Part shown: positions 55,745 to 64,000 of the stretch, one piece after another
Layout of the letters: every line of letters starts with the position of its first letter
Numbering within the stretch: the first letter of the stretch is position 1
Assembly (NCBI GenBank): GCA_002914845.1
Contig: JXTC01000122.1
Span: 1 to 64,000 of the forward strand
DNA length: 64,000 nt
Origin: Trema orientale
Lineage: Eukaryota > Streptophyta > Magnoliopsida > Rosales > Cannabaceae
Direction of reading: 5' to 3'
Notes under the pieces: generated by a model
Told to the model about the DNA's origin: nothing
Database searches by the model: none
The model's input: only the letters and a program-made list of their open reading frames with translations
Position numbers and translations under genes: made by a program

Positions 55745-56209
55745 TTACCTCGTTGAGTACCTTCCTTTTTTAATCAGCAATGGGTCTGCATCAACTCCAT
55801 TCGTAGCATGCTTCTTCGACTCACTGAGTTGCTTGACAGATCCATTCGTCTCATTTTTTGGATTGCCTTGAGTTCTGACAAGCATCTTCCATTTTTTCCT
55901 CTGTTTATGGCCGCCATTCTCACCTTGCAAAGAGCTAAACATGAATGCGTTGCTTATGCCTATATTATCTAGAGTTGTCTCTTTATCTTTGGACATATTA
56001 AAACCCAAAGGCCTAGATGGGACTTGTTTACACTCACCAAAGAAAGTAACTAGAGTTGTTTGGGATGAAGAAACATCCGTATTATTTGGGCCCAATAATG
56101 AGTCAGATCCAATTGTGACTGGGCCGTTGCCACTTTTACTGGGCTCTGCTAATACACGACTAGCACTGGACAGCTCATTTGCATCCCCCGCATTAAGAAC
56201 AAGATTCAA
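55745..56209 (-). pseudogene. LINE ORF1 C-terminal part
   Basis: Open for 154 codons with hydrophilic, low-complexity sequence (SGNGPVTIGSDSLLGPNN, NGGHKQRKKWKMLVRTQGN) ending in KKGRYSTR. Its position between the DUF4283/knuckle part and the endonuclease region identifies it as the ORF1 tail. It is separated from the rest of ORF1 by the insertion at 56215-57600. Confidence 0.7.
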
Positions 56210-56214
56210 TTTTA

Positions 56215-57600
56215 AAGAAATAAAACAAAGAAAACTACACTATTATGCAAAATAAATGAAAGCAAGTAATAAGAAAAATATCTAGGTTTACTAATTCCCC
56301 AACTATCCTTTAAACACATAATCTCTAAATTTTCCTCTTAAATTAATTAATCTACTAGAGTTGTCAACCGAGAATTCAAATGTATTCACAAACTCCTTTC
56401 TAAGACATAAGTAAAAACATCTAGACAAGCTAATGTGTTACGCCTAACATAAATTGACTAGATTCATTAAATTTAGCTATTCTCACACAAAAGTTACACA
56501 AGTCACATAGGTATATTCCTATCCTATGCAAAGTCACCCCACATTGGGTGATATTATGTTATTCTACCTATGTCCAAACCTAAATTCCCCTTCCTAAGTT
56601 CATAAAAGTTTCACTCAACAATCTATTTAGTGATCAATTAAATAGAAGCAATAAGCACAAGGTAAAATAAATAACTCAACAATGGATTTGATTAATAAAA
56701 GAGGAGAGGAATAAACAAACACAAGTTACTAGATTAGTTCATATAGTAAAACTAGACAAGAAATATTTAGTTCATAATATAAATTGAGAACAATAGTATT
56801 TTAATACAATAGAATCAATAAATACAAATATCAAAGAGAAAAGAGTTTTAGAATTCCCCCTCTTTAAAGAGCTTGAGGGAGTTTATAGAGGTTGTCAATC
56901 TTCTCCTCCAAACTTGGTTCTTGCTCTCTTGAATCCTCCCTCAAAGATTTGCTCTCAACTATTCTACTCTCTAAACATGGAAAATACAAAGAAAAACTCA
57001 CAAGAAAATGAAGAAATGATGGTATAAACAAAGAATGGTGTTGATGTTGTGGAGAAAATCAAAAAATAGAGGCTTGGAGTATATTTTCTTCTTATTCTTC
57101 TTCTTCTCCTTCCATGGCTGCCTCCCTCTCTTTCTCTCTATCCCAACATACCTCTTTCAACCCTAAAGATAGGGTTTTAAAGAGGTGGCTCGTGCAAATC
57201 TAAGGCAGGCTGAATCTGACCTTTGGATCGTCAAAAAGTTGATCTCGGCCATCAATTATTGACTTAGGATGTAGAAGTGGTACTGCGGCGCTAAAACTTC
57301 CTGAAAGTTGGTGCTGTGGTACCACTTTTCTACTGGTTTGGCGCCTCAGCTTCCCGGGTGCGCCATTTATTCGTTTGAGCTCTGATTTACCTTATTTTCA
57401 TTACGTTACGACCGTATCGAATTCAACTTCAATTCTAATAGTTTAAAAGACCCATTTGTGAGGCACAAATTCTTCTTATTTTGCATCAAATACCTTTATT
57501 TCATTCTCTTATCAACACAAACAAACAAAACACCAAAACAACAAGAAAAGCAATTGAAACAACTTAATTTAAATAAGAACAGCAAAACTTAAGGCAAAAT
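56215..57600. mobile_element. LTR-like insertion inside LINE ORF1
   Basis: No coding region. The order of features (AT-rich part, CT-rich leader-like tract near 56990-57140, then a GC-richer end with GGCGCCTCAGCTTCCCGGG) resembles 1170-2518. It interrupts ORF1, so it is an insertion. Exact ends and duplication are not visible to me. Confidence 0.55.
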
Positions 57601-57620
57601 GATACTAGATAATTCCATTT

Positions 57621-58610
57621 TTATGGAGTTAACAATGAGGTAACCTTATTAACCACGACATATGCTGACCCATTTGATCCAATTGGCTCAACTACTTCCG
57701 CAATTTGTGGTGACAACGGCATGGAAGGAAAAGTCTTGGGTCGTGTCACCATCGCCCTGATCGCCTCCCGTTTTGTTCTGCCATTGTTATCGTTCAGCAG
57801 TGGAAGTCTTCCGGGTACCAGAGTACCATCCTTTTGGCCACGGTGATCAAAAGGTTTGGCATAAGATGAACTTTTCAACCAATTCTTGTAAGGGAACTTG
57901 TTATCAGCAATCATGTCACGAAACTCTTCTAGTAGACACTCTTTCGAAGTATAGCCCAGACAACCATAAGCAAAACAAAAATCCGACATCTTCTCGTATT
58001 GAAAGTCAACCCAAATTGCATTCTCATTTGACCCCAGACGAACATTTATTCCCCTCCTCACAGGGACCATGATATCCATACAAACCCGCACGCGCAAGAA
58101 TTTTTTGATACACTATCCCGAGACATCCTTATTTACTTTAACACACTGTCTGATCTTGTTTCCCAGCAGACGTCCAATATCCTCATTTATTGCATGGAGA
58201 GGGAGACCATGTATTTGAATCCAGAGTAAGGTCACTTTAAATCCACCCCACTCGTCACCAACACAATCTTCAAGTTTTTTCATAACAATAATCGACTTAG
58301 AAAAAAGCCAAAGTTTACCATCTAGAATACAATCCTTTTCTACGTCATGTCCAAAGGAGAAAAGAAAGGTATCCATAGCAACACACCTCATCTTAAAGCC
58401 TTTTTCAACCTTCCAAAGCTTTGATAGAGTATCCTTAACAAGCTTTTTACGTACTGGCCTTTGAGTAAGAATCCTCCCTACAATATAGAACTGCAAGTTG
58501 TTGGTACCTTTTGATATTAGCCCATCATCAATTCCAACAACTTCTTCCTCTTGAGATATGAAAAAGTCCTTCCACAACTCAACAATTGACTCTATCAAGA
58601 AAACCTTCAC
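57621..58610 (-). pseudogene. LINE ORF1: DUF4283 and CCHC-like knuckle
   Basis: 58610-58113 encodes the DUF4283 domain (FYIVGRILTQRPVRKK, FLFSFGHDVEKDCILDGKLW, VTLLWIQIHGLPLHAINEDIGRLLGNKI). 58097-57621 follows after a frameshift or stop, with VRRGINVRLGSNENAIWVDFQYEKMSDFCFAYGCLGYTSKEC. The knuckle should be C-x2-C-x4-H-x4-C, but its second Cys and its His are both Tyr here. ORF1 proteins bind element RNA. Confidence 0.85.
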
Positions 58611-58894
58611 AAACTTTACTGCCTAAAGAAAGAAAACCACCCACTCGCAGTGTTGGTACTTCACATTCTCATAAACAAGCTAAAGAAACTCATCGGCTTA
58701 CTAACCTTGTTATCTAATTGCATACGATGCATCATTGAAAACTATATTAGCTTTCTTTTATTAATTATTAGACAAAATGAGGCATTCTCACGTGTTTTTT
58801 AATTTTTTTTCCCCTCCTAGTGGGCCTTGGCTCTCAAAAGCCCCTAGGTGATGGTCTTAGTGACCTACCCTTGGAGTCGGCCCATGTATATTGC

Positions 58895-60119
58895 ATATAA
58901 TTCCTAAAGTACTTATTTTCTCATCCTATGATTGTACATCCCATCTTCCTTCTATTATCACATCACCCCATATCCACCCCTATTAAAAATAGCAATCGAC
59001 AATTTGTTGATCACTCTGAATTCTTATATGAACTTCCATAAGTATTAATGAATGTGTAAGGGCTTGTTTAAGTTAAAAGTATTGGTAATTAAGGGGAGGT
59101 GTTTGTTTTGTTCTACACTCTCTTCTTTCTTAATTATCTGAAAGAAGGTTGGAAAAACAATGGTACTCCAAATGATGAAAAAACATTTATACTCAAACTA
59201 ATATCCATACAGAATTATTCACTAGGAACAACTCTACTAAGAAAAAAAAATGCAATTTGGCAAAAGCATGGAATAATTATCTTGCAAAATGTACACTAGT
59301 TAATTTTCTTATTTTTTTCCAAATGAGAATCCATAATTTCAATTTTGTTTTTTTTATTCTATTTTATTATTAGGATCGATAAATACACTTCGCAAAGAAT
59401 CTAACTTGATCTTTCCAATCCATTTTTTTTTATTTTCCTTTAGATTTTTACTTAATTAATTAGATGATCTTCCTGATCCATTATATTTTGTTTTCCCTTA
59501 GATTTTTACTTAATTAATTAGATCAATTAAATACAGGCGATGGTAGTTTGTGATGATTTTATTCTCTCATGAAGATCTTAAGTAAAGGAATGTCCACTCC
59601 AGAGAGAGAGAGAGAGAGAGAGGAGGAGCGAGTTTGAAAGTTTTTAAAATGATAGTTTAGTTTTTTAGATACAAACAAAACTACTGTCCTTTATAATCTT
59701 TTTAATGTTTAAATAATATTTATAAAGATATATAATATTAAAAATGGGGTGCTATTGCTTGTTGCAGGTGCAAATATACTCACCAAAAAACAAATTCATC
59801 AGAATATTAGTTGTCTTATAGAGGACACAGTAAATTATTTGAGAAAATGCCTATAAGGAAATTTATACAATGTTATAAAGGAAACTCCACTATGCCAAGG
59901 GCCAAAATAGTTTGTTGTGCTTTTAAAATTGGTCAGTTTATGTAGGAATTATTTTTAAAATTTTTTATCAAACAATATGATTCGAAAAGGTTATTTATAT
60001 ACTATGATAAATAAATTATATACAATGGTAAATAAATTATGTACATCGGTAAATTAATTATATACTATAGTAAATGAATAAATTTTGAAAAATTGACTTT
60101 TCTTCAAACACCGTTAAAA
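58895..60119. other. AT-rich intergenic sequence with an (AG)n microsatellite
   Basis: No gene is supported. A (AG)n tract of 11 units lies at 59601-59622. A stretch near 59400-59525 repeats ATTTTTACTTAATTAATTAGAT twice, with 62 bp between starts. Sequence near 59060 (GGGCTTGTTTAAG) may be one end of a MITE whose other end I could not find. Confidence 0.5.
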
Positions 60120-60460
60120 AATGATTGAATTTTAAAAATTATTTAAAAGATGACCGTTTTTCATATTTAGTATATCAAATTATATTAATTTATTGTTTGA
60201 AAATTGATTTATTTTTCAAAAACTTGATTTACTTTTTAAAAAATTGATTTATTTTTTCAAAATTCAATTTACTTTTTCAAAATTCGATTTATTTTATAAA
60301 AAATTGATTTACTTTATAAAAAACAGATCAACTAAAAAAAGGCTATTTATCAAAATAAAAATATAAAACAGTTATTTATTAAATAGGTGTGAAAACGGTC
60401 ATTTTTTAAATTAATCTGAAGAAAATGGCCATTTCTTATAAATACTCTTAGTACTTCTCC
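60120..60460. repeat. dispersed AT-rich repeat family, copy 3
   Basis: Related to 32505-32735: repeated AAAATTGATTTA(C/T)TTT units, then AACAGATCAACTAAAAAAAGG and ATGGCCATTTCTTATAAATACTC. No coding potential. Confidence 0.6.
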
Positions 60461-61149
60461 AAAGAGAAACAATTCAAAAAAATTGATAAGCTAAAATACT
60501 CTTTCTTTTTCTTTTTTTCATTCAAGTTCTTTTATTTAAACCAGAACTAGAGATTTAGACTAAAATTGATGGAATAAGAGCCAAAAAGAAAAAAAAATCT
60601 AACTTAGAGATGCCATATAGTGGAAGAAAAAGTTTGGAGAAAATACATGTGGCCACAATCCACATAATATCGATGACTATGATTAACTTATTTTCAAATC
60701 CTCCATTTATTCTACTTACTTTCATGGCTTTTTCGTTGGCTCCATTTTTTTCTTTGTTTTATTTTTTAGAATTAGTTATGGAGAAAATTTTCAAAAGAAA
60801 ATTAGAGTCCCATTAGAAACAAAGATGATAAAACAAAAACAAATTGCATAAACTGAAAAGATATTTTTGATTAAATCGATAATTAAGTTATGATAGAATG
60901 TTTTCAAGGAATGAGAATATGTAAGCTACAATTTTAATGTAATGAAAAGAGTAATATTTTAATTTTTTATATATTTTTATGTTATCATCTATGCGAAATT
61001 GTTTTGTCCCACTAAACAAATTTTATGGGTCATTATAGTATCTTTCAAATGTTGTGATCTACTTGCTTAATAATTTGAATTGCAATTTGTTCCAAAAGAT
61101 TTATTTGTTTTCTTTGTGAGAGAAACTCTAGGAGGGGGCTAACCAGTGT
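60461..61149. other. AT-rich intergenic sequence, no gene seen
   Basis: A 68-codon frame at 60610-60816 has no recognisable domain. No RNA gene or repeat boundary. Confidence 0.5.
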
Positions 61150-61345
61150 AAAACCATATCTCTTTTGGGGTTACCATAAGAGCTTCTCAGACACTGGGAG
61201 GAATATTCGCTAAAGGCCTTAGATGATGGGTCCTGTATATCATATCTCCCTTCAGCATTACCATAGAAGCCTTCTTCTAGACGCTATCAGGAATGCTTGC
61301 TGGAGGTATTAGACGACTAGTCCTGTCTTTTGAGCGAGGGACACG
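61150..61345. repeat. diverged tandem duplication, period about 97 bp
   Basis: Two copies share CATATCTC, ATTACCATA, GGAATATTCGCTAAAGGC / GGAATGCTTGCTGGAGGT and (A/T)TTAGA(T/C)GA(T/C)...GTCCTGT. They are well diverged, so the duplication is older than the others in the window. Confidence 0.65.
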
Positions 61346-63066
61346 TCACCACAATACCACCAAATAATTCTAAGAGTAAAGAAATATGGGAGTGTGGTCC
61401 CAGCTACTCTACATCGAGTAGTGGGTTGGCAAGATATAAGCCTTCACATTTAAGGCTCCTAAAAGAGCTACCCACTACTCGAACACATAAACATGAACCA
61501 TCCATAGAAAACCTTATTGTTAGGCCACCCCACTCAGTGGTCAAGTGATTTATTTGATCTCAACAGGTTTGGATTCTATCTTTCTACTGGGCTCTGTTTT
61601 CATATATTTGGTTATTTGATCTAGTTTATTTAGTCTTTTCACTAAAGGATAAATATGAAATAAAATATTTTTGGAAAAGAGGTACTTTTATGAGACTTGG
61701 GGTGCTAATATACCCTCTAAGATTTATTTGACTATGTAGAAAATTATAATCAATTTATTCGAAAAGTCCTGTATTGATTGTTTATTATACATTTGATCTC
61801 TTGCTTCTTTATAAAAAGACATTGACTATCAAAAATTGACAAACACTTCTATTTATAAATAAGTTCAGTTACATATTAACAACAAACCATTAAATTATTT
61901 ATATGGTGGGCTTGCAATTTGGTCACCATACAGGTATGATAATTTTTGTGATTGTATGATCTATTAGAAACAATTTGGTTATACAATCTTGGTGTTGCAT
62001 CTTGCTCAATCAGGTAAGGAGTCTATTAACAAAAAGTAGAGTGATGTGTTACCTATGTACTTTACCTTTATAATCACCAGTATTGGCAATGTTCTTAGTC
62101 CTTGCCATTGACTATTTCCCATGAGTTCACGTTCGAGCTCCTCTGCGAAATAAACAAGTTGGTCAGAGTCTTCGTTTGTTTCAGGAGTAGTACTACTGGC
62201 ACCGAGAATGTAATCCGTTGTCGATGGTTGCCAACCGTCCATGGTTACGAACCATTGAGAGTTGTTTGCCTCGGCAATCAACGATGAGCGAGGTCAATTT
62301 TCTTCTCAGTCTGCCAATGTTAGGATGTCATCTATTGCCGATAACTCCCAATCATCAACGAGTATTTCCCATCGGCAAGCAATGACGAAGGAAGCTTGTC
62401 TTTACTGAACATATTCTAAAAAAACGTTTGATGAAGACTTTTTGAGAAATGAAGGAGAGCATTGGGTATGCTACAAATGATTGTCATTTGAAGGATTATG
62501 AACTCCCTTTTGGTTGTCATTCACATTTTGTGTATGTGCACGCAAATTGACAATTTAAAAGGTAAAAACTGTCAACAAATTTAAACTTTAATTTTATCAT
62601 ACATATGACTTGTGTAATTTAATAGAAAAACCAAAAAAATAAACTTTTATTTGATATTAGACCATCTCCAATATATTCATGCTACAAAGGTTGTACTAAT
62701 ATCAAATTTAGCATGATAGGGATACAAAAATCTTGTACAAAAAACTTACACAAAATAATATAACATGCATTTCAACTTCATCTAAGTTATTATCACAAAA
62801 ACACTAGTACATCCATAAAGTATATAAATAATTTTATTTGATTGATAAAATATATAATTAGCAAAATAGTAAATGTGAGCTCTAATTTATTAAAATTTAG
62901 TGATGATAAAATTTGTAAATAAAATATGTATATATATATATAAATGTATTAACTTTGGCTATACTGTGAAATATATACATATTTTAGATTTAAAAATAAC
63001 AGTAATATTTAAAATTTTAACACATGCTATAATGATATATATGAAATGCCATTGGATACAGATTTT
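61346..63066. other. intergenic sequence, one weak minus-strand open frame
   Basis: A minus-strand frame at 62281-62006 reads EANNSQWFVTMDGWQPSTTDY...EDSDQLVYFAEELERELMGNSQWQ. Its composition is less biased than chance frames nearby, but I recognise no family and see no flanking exons. A (TA)n tract is near 62930-62942. Nothing else is supported. Confidence 0.4.
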
Positions 63067-63184
63067 TTGGATAATCCTAACAATTATGCTAATTATAACG
63101 TTTGCATGAGTTGTAACAGTCTCATTTGGATAATCCTAACAATTATGCTAATTATAACGTTTGCATGAGTTGTAACAGTCTCAT
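63067..63184. repeat. perfect tandem duplication of 59 bp
   Basis: Two adjacent identical copies start TTGGATAATCCTAACAATTA (63067 and 63126) and end GTAACAGTCTCAT. I saw no mismatches between them, so this is either very recent or an assembly artefact. It lies about 400 bp upstream of the cytochrome b561 start. Confidence 0.95.
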
Positions 63185-63593
63185 TGGAGGTGAACTTTAA
63201 AAACAAATAAGGTTTTTTTTTTCCCCGCAAAAATGTTTAAAATCGTGAGTTCTTATTTATTTATTTATTTATTATATGCCTTGTCATTAATAAGCTTAAA
63301 GTTATTTACTTCATATCAATCAGGTCCACCTCCTAATTCAGAGAATGAAAAAAAAAAACCCTATCAAAAGTGTAACCATCTCGATTTTAATTATTTGTAT
63401 GAAAAATAATGATGTCCATGTGTGGCACTCTAAATACTATAGTGCCCCATCCTTTTTCCGAATAAAAAAAAATCCAAGAAAGCCAAAACTTTACTCATAT
63501 GCCAAAGCCAAATACAGTAGTGGAGATCTAAAGCTCCACTGTCGGTACATAAAACCTCAAATAGTAGGAGCTTTCATACTCTTCCAAAAATCC

Positions 63594-63881
63594 ATGGCTG
63601 CAAATGCAATCTCAACCACACTGCTTCCTCTCCTCTTCTTTGCCAGAATCACTGGGCTTTTGGTTGCGGTTTTGGTCATCTTTTGGGCTTTGGCTTTCAA
63701 CACCAGCTTTCTTCCTCACTCTGCTACTGCCTCCAATGAGGACCTTATCTACTCAGTATGTGTATTTTCTCACCCTTGTTTCCTCTATTTTTTGTACCTT
63801 AAGTGGTGACATTTTTCTTGTTTTAACAGGTTCTTCATCCTTTGTTAATGGTCATTGGTTTCATTCTCATTAGTGGAGAAG
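63594..63881 (+). CDS. cytochrome b561 family (ascorbate-dependent transmembrane ferrireductase), 5' part
   Basis: Exon 1 (63594-63755) starts at an ATG in the context TCCATGGCT and encodes 54 residues. They include a long hydrophobic helix (ITGLLVAVLVIFWALAF) and end EDLIYS|GTATGT. Exon 2 (63830-63881) follows acceptor TTAACAG and encodes VLHPLLMVIGFILISGEG, with a donor GGTAAAGTG in phase 1. The HP-x2-MVIG-x6-GE signature at the start of the second helix matches plant CYB561 proteins (HPVMMVIGLILFNGEA). The His is one of the haem-b ligands. These proteins pass electrons from cytosolic ascorbate across a membrane, in plants mainly the tonoplast. Four more helices and the remaining exons lie beyond the window. 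The N-terminal segment is a little longer than in some family members. Confidence 0.88.
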
Positions 63882-64000
63882 GTAAAGTGAGAAACCCAGA
63901 TAATCAGAAAGGAGCAAAGACACTATTAAACATTTTATTGATTTAAAGAACCTTTTTTGTTGTGTGGGTTTCGAGAGTTTTGTGTTCCTTTTTTTTTTAA

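Larger units (their letters stand above)
48191..58753 (-). mobile_element. near-full-length L1-type LINE, split by three LTR insertions
   Basis: The element is flanked by a perfect 13-bp target-site duplication TCTTTTATTAATT (48178-48190 and 58754-58766). A T run at the left end is the tail of a minus-strand element. In 5' to 3' order on the minus strand it has ORF1 (DUF4283 then CCHC-like knuckle), an endonuclease region, reverse transcriptase, a zinc-binding region and RNase H. Subtracting three insertions (about 1.6, 1.8 and 1.4 kb) leaves roughly 5.7 kb, the normal size of plant L1 elements. Many stops and frameshifts show it is dead. Confidence 0.92.
47323..58886 (-). mobile_element. hAT relic split by a LINE (outer shell of nested insertion)
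   Basis: The left end is CAGGGTTGTCTCAA. The right end, read inverted, is CATGGGCCGACTCCAA. Both sides carry the perfect 8-bp duplication TATATTGC (47315-47322 and 58887-58894). The left part also has the GAGGCCCTAGGCAAAAC motif. The right part has its inverted counterpart, CTAGGGGCTTTTGAG when read on the minus strand. Removing the LINE (48191-58753 plus one 13-bp duplication) leaves about 1 kb, encoding only the C-terminal transposase piece at 47422-47846. The element is therefore an internally deleted hAT of the TTF/ZMYM-like transposase type. Confidence 0.85.

Noticed and set aside
63345-63593. Start of the cytochrome b561 protein at the upstream ATG (63345)
   Set aside because: The upstream 83 codons have no family similarity and a promoter-like composition. 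The Met at 63594 gives the normal short N-terminus before the first helix.

Overview
This is nuclear DNA of a flowering plant, most likely a eudicot. Coding islands are short and interrupted by spliceosomal introns, and they lie in very AT-rich sequence packed with plant-type transposons: hAT and PIF/Harbinger-like elements, plant L1-type LINEs with DUF4283 and RNase H domains, and solo LTRs. I cannot name the species. The F-box proteins resemble the S-locus F-box (SLF/SFBB-like) and CPR1-like branch with an FBA domain.

Layout. 1-6.5 kb is repeat-derived: two non-autonomous hAT-type elements, an LTR-like remnant and a long-inverted-repeat element. 6.59-8.24 kb holds F-box gene 1 (+). 9.48-10.2 kb holds a broken, intron-retaining fragment related to CRWN/NMCP1 nuclear-lamina coiled-coil genes. 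15.8-20.4 kb is an unusual block in which two direct copies of a 1.4-1.6 kb unit each sit in the loop of a different inverted repeat. 20.7-24.2 kb is mostly MITE-like elements and short tandem duplications. 24.36-26.12 kb is F-box gene 2 (-), the best preserved copy.

30.29-32.28 kb and 40.80-42.34 kb are F-box copies 3 and 4 (-), both pseudogenes, with homologous 5' and 3' flanks. Between them lie a decayed coiled-coil gene (34.8-35.7 kb), a decayed two-exon gene with Gly- and Thr/Ser-rich amino-acid repeats (35.9-38.3 kb), and an hAT element with a perfect target-site duplication.

43.2-58.9 kb is a transposon graveyard. A 5'-truncated LINE sits inside a MITE-like element. A PIF/Harbinger-like element follows. 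A roughly 1 kb hAT relic (47323-58886) was then split by a near-full-length LINE (48191-58753), which was itself split by three LTR insertions. Target-site duplications support the outer two levels exactly. 59-63.5 kb is AT-rich with short duplications. The right edge (from 63594) opens a cytochrome b561 (ascorbate-dependent transmembrane ferrireductase) gene that runs off the window.

Functionally, the only genes that look usable are F-box gene 2, probably F-box gene 1 (if its upstream exon is used), and the partial cytochrome b561 gene. The four F-box copies form a local birth-and-death cluster. Nothing here shows an S-RNase partner.
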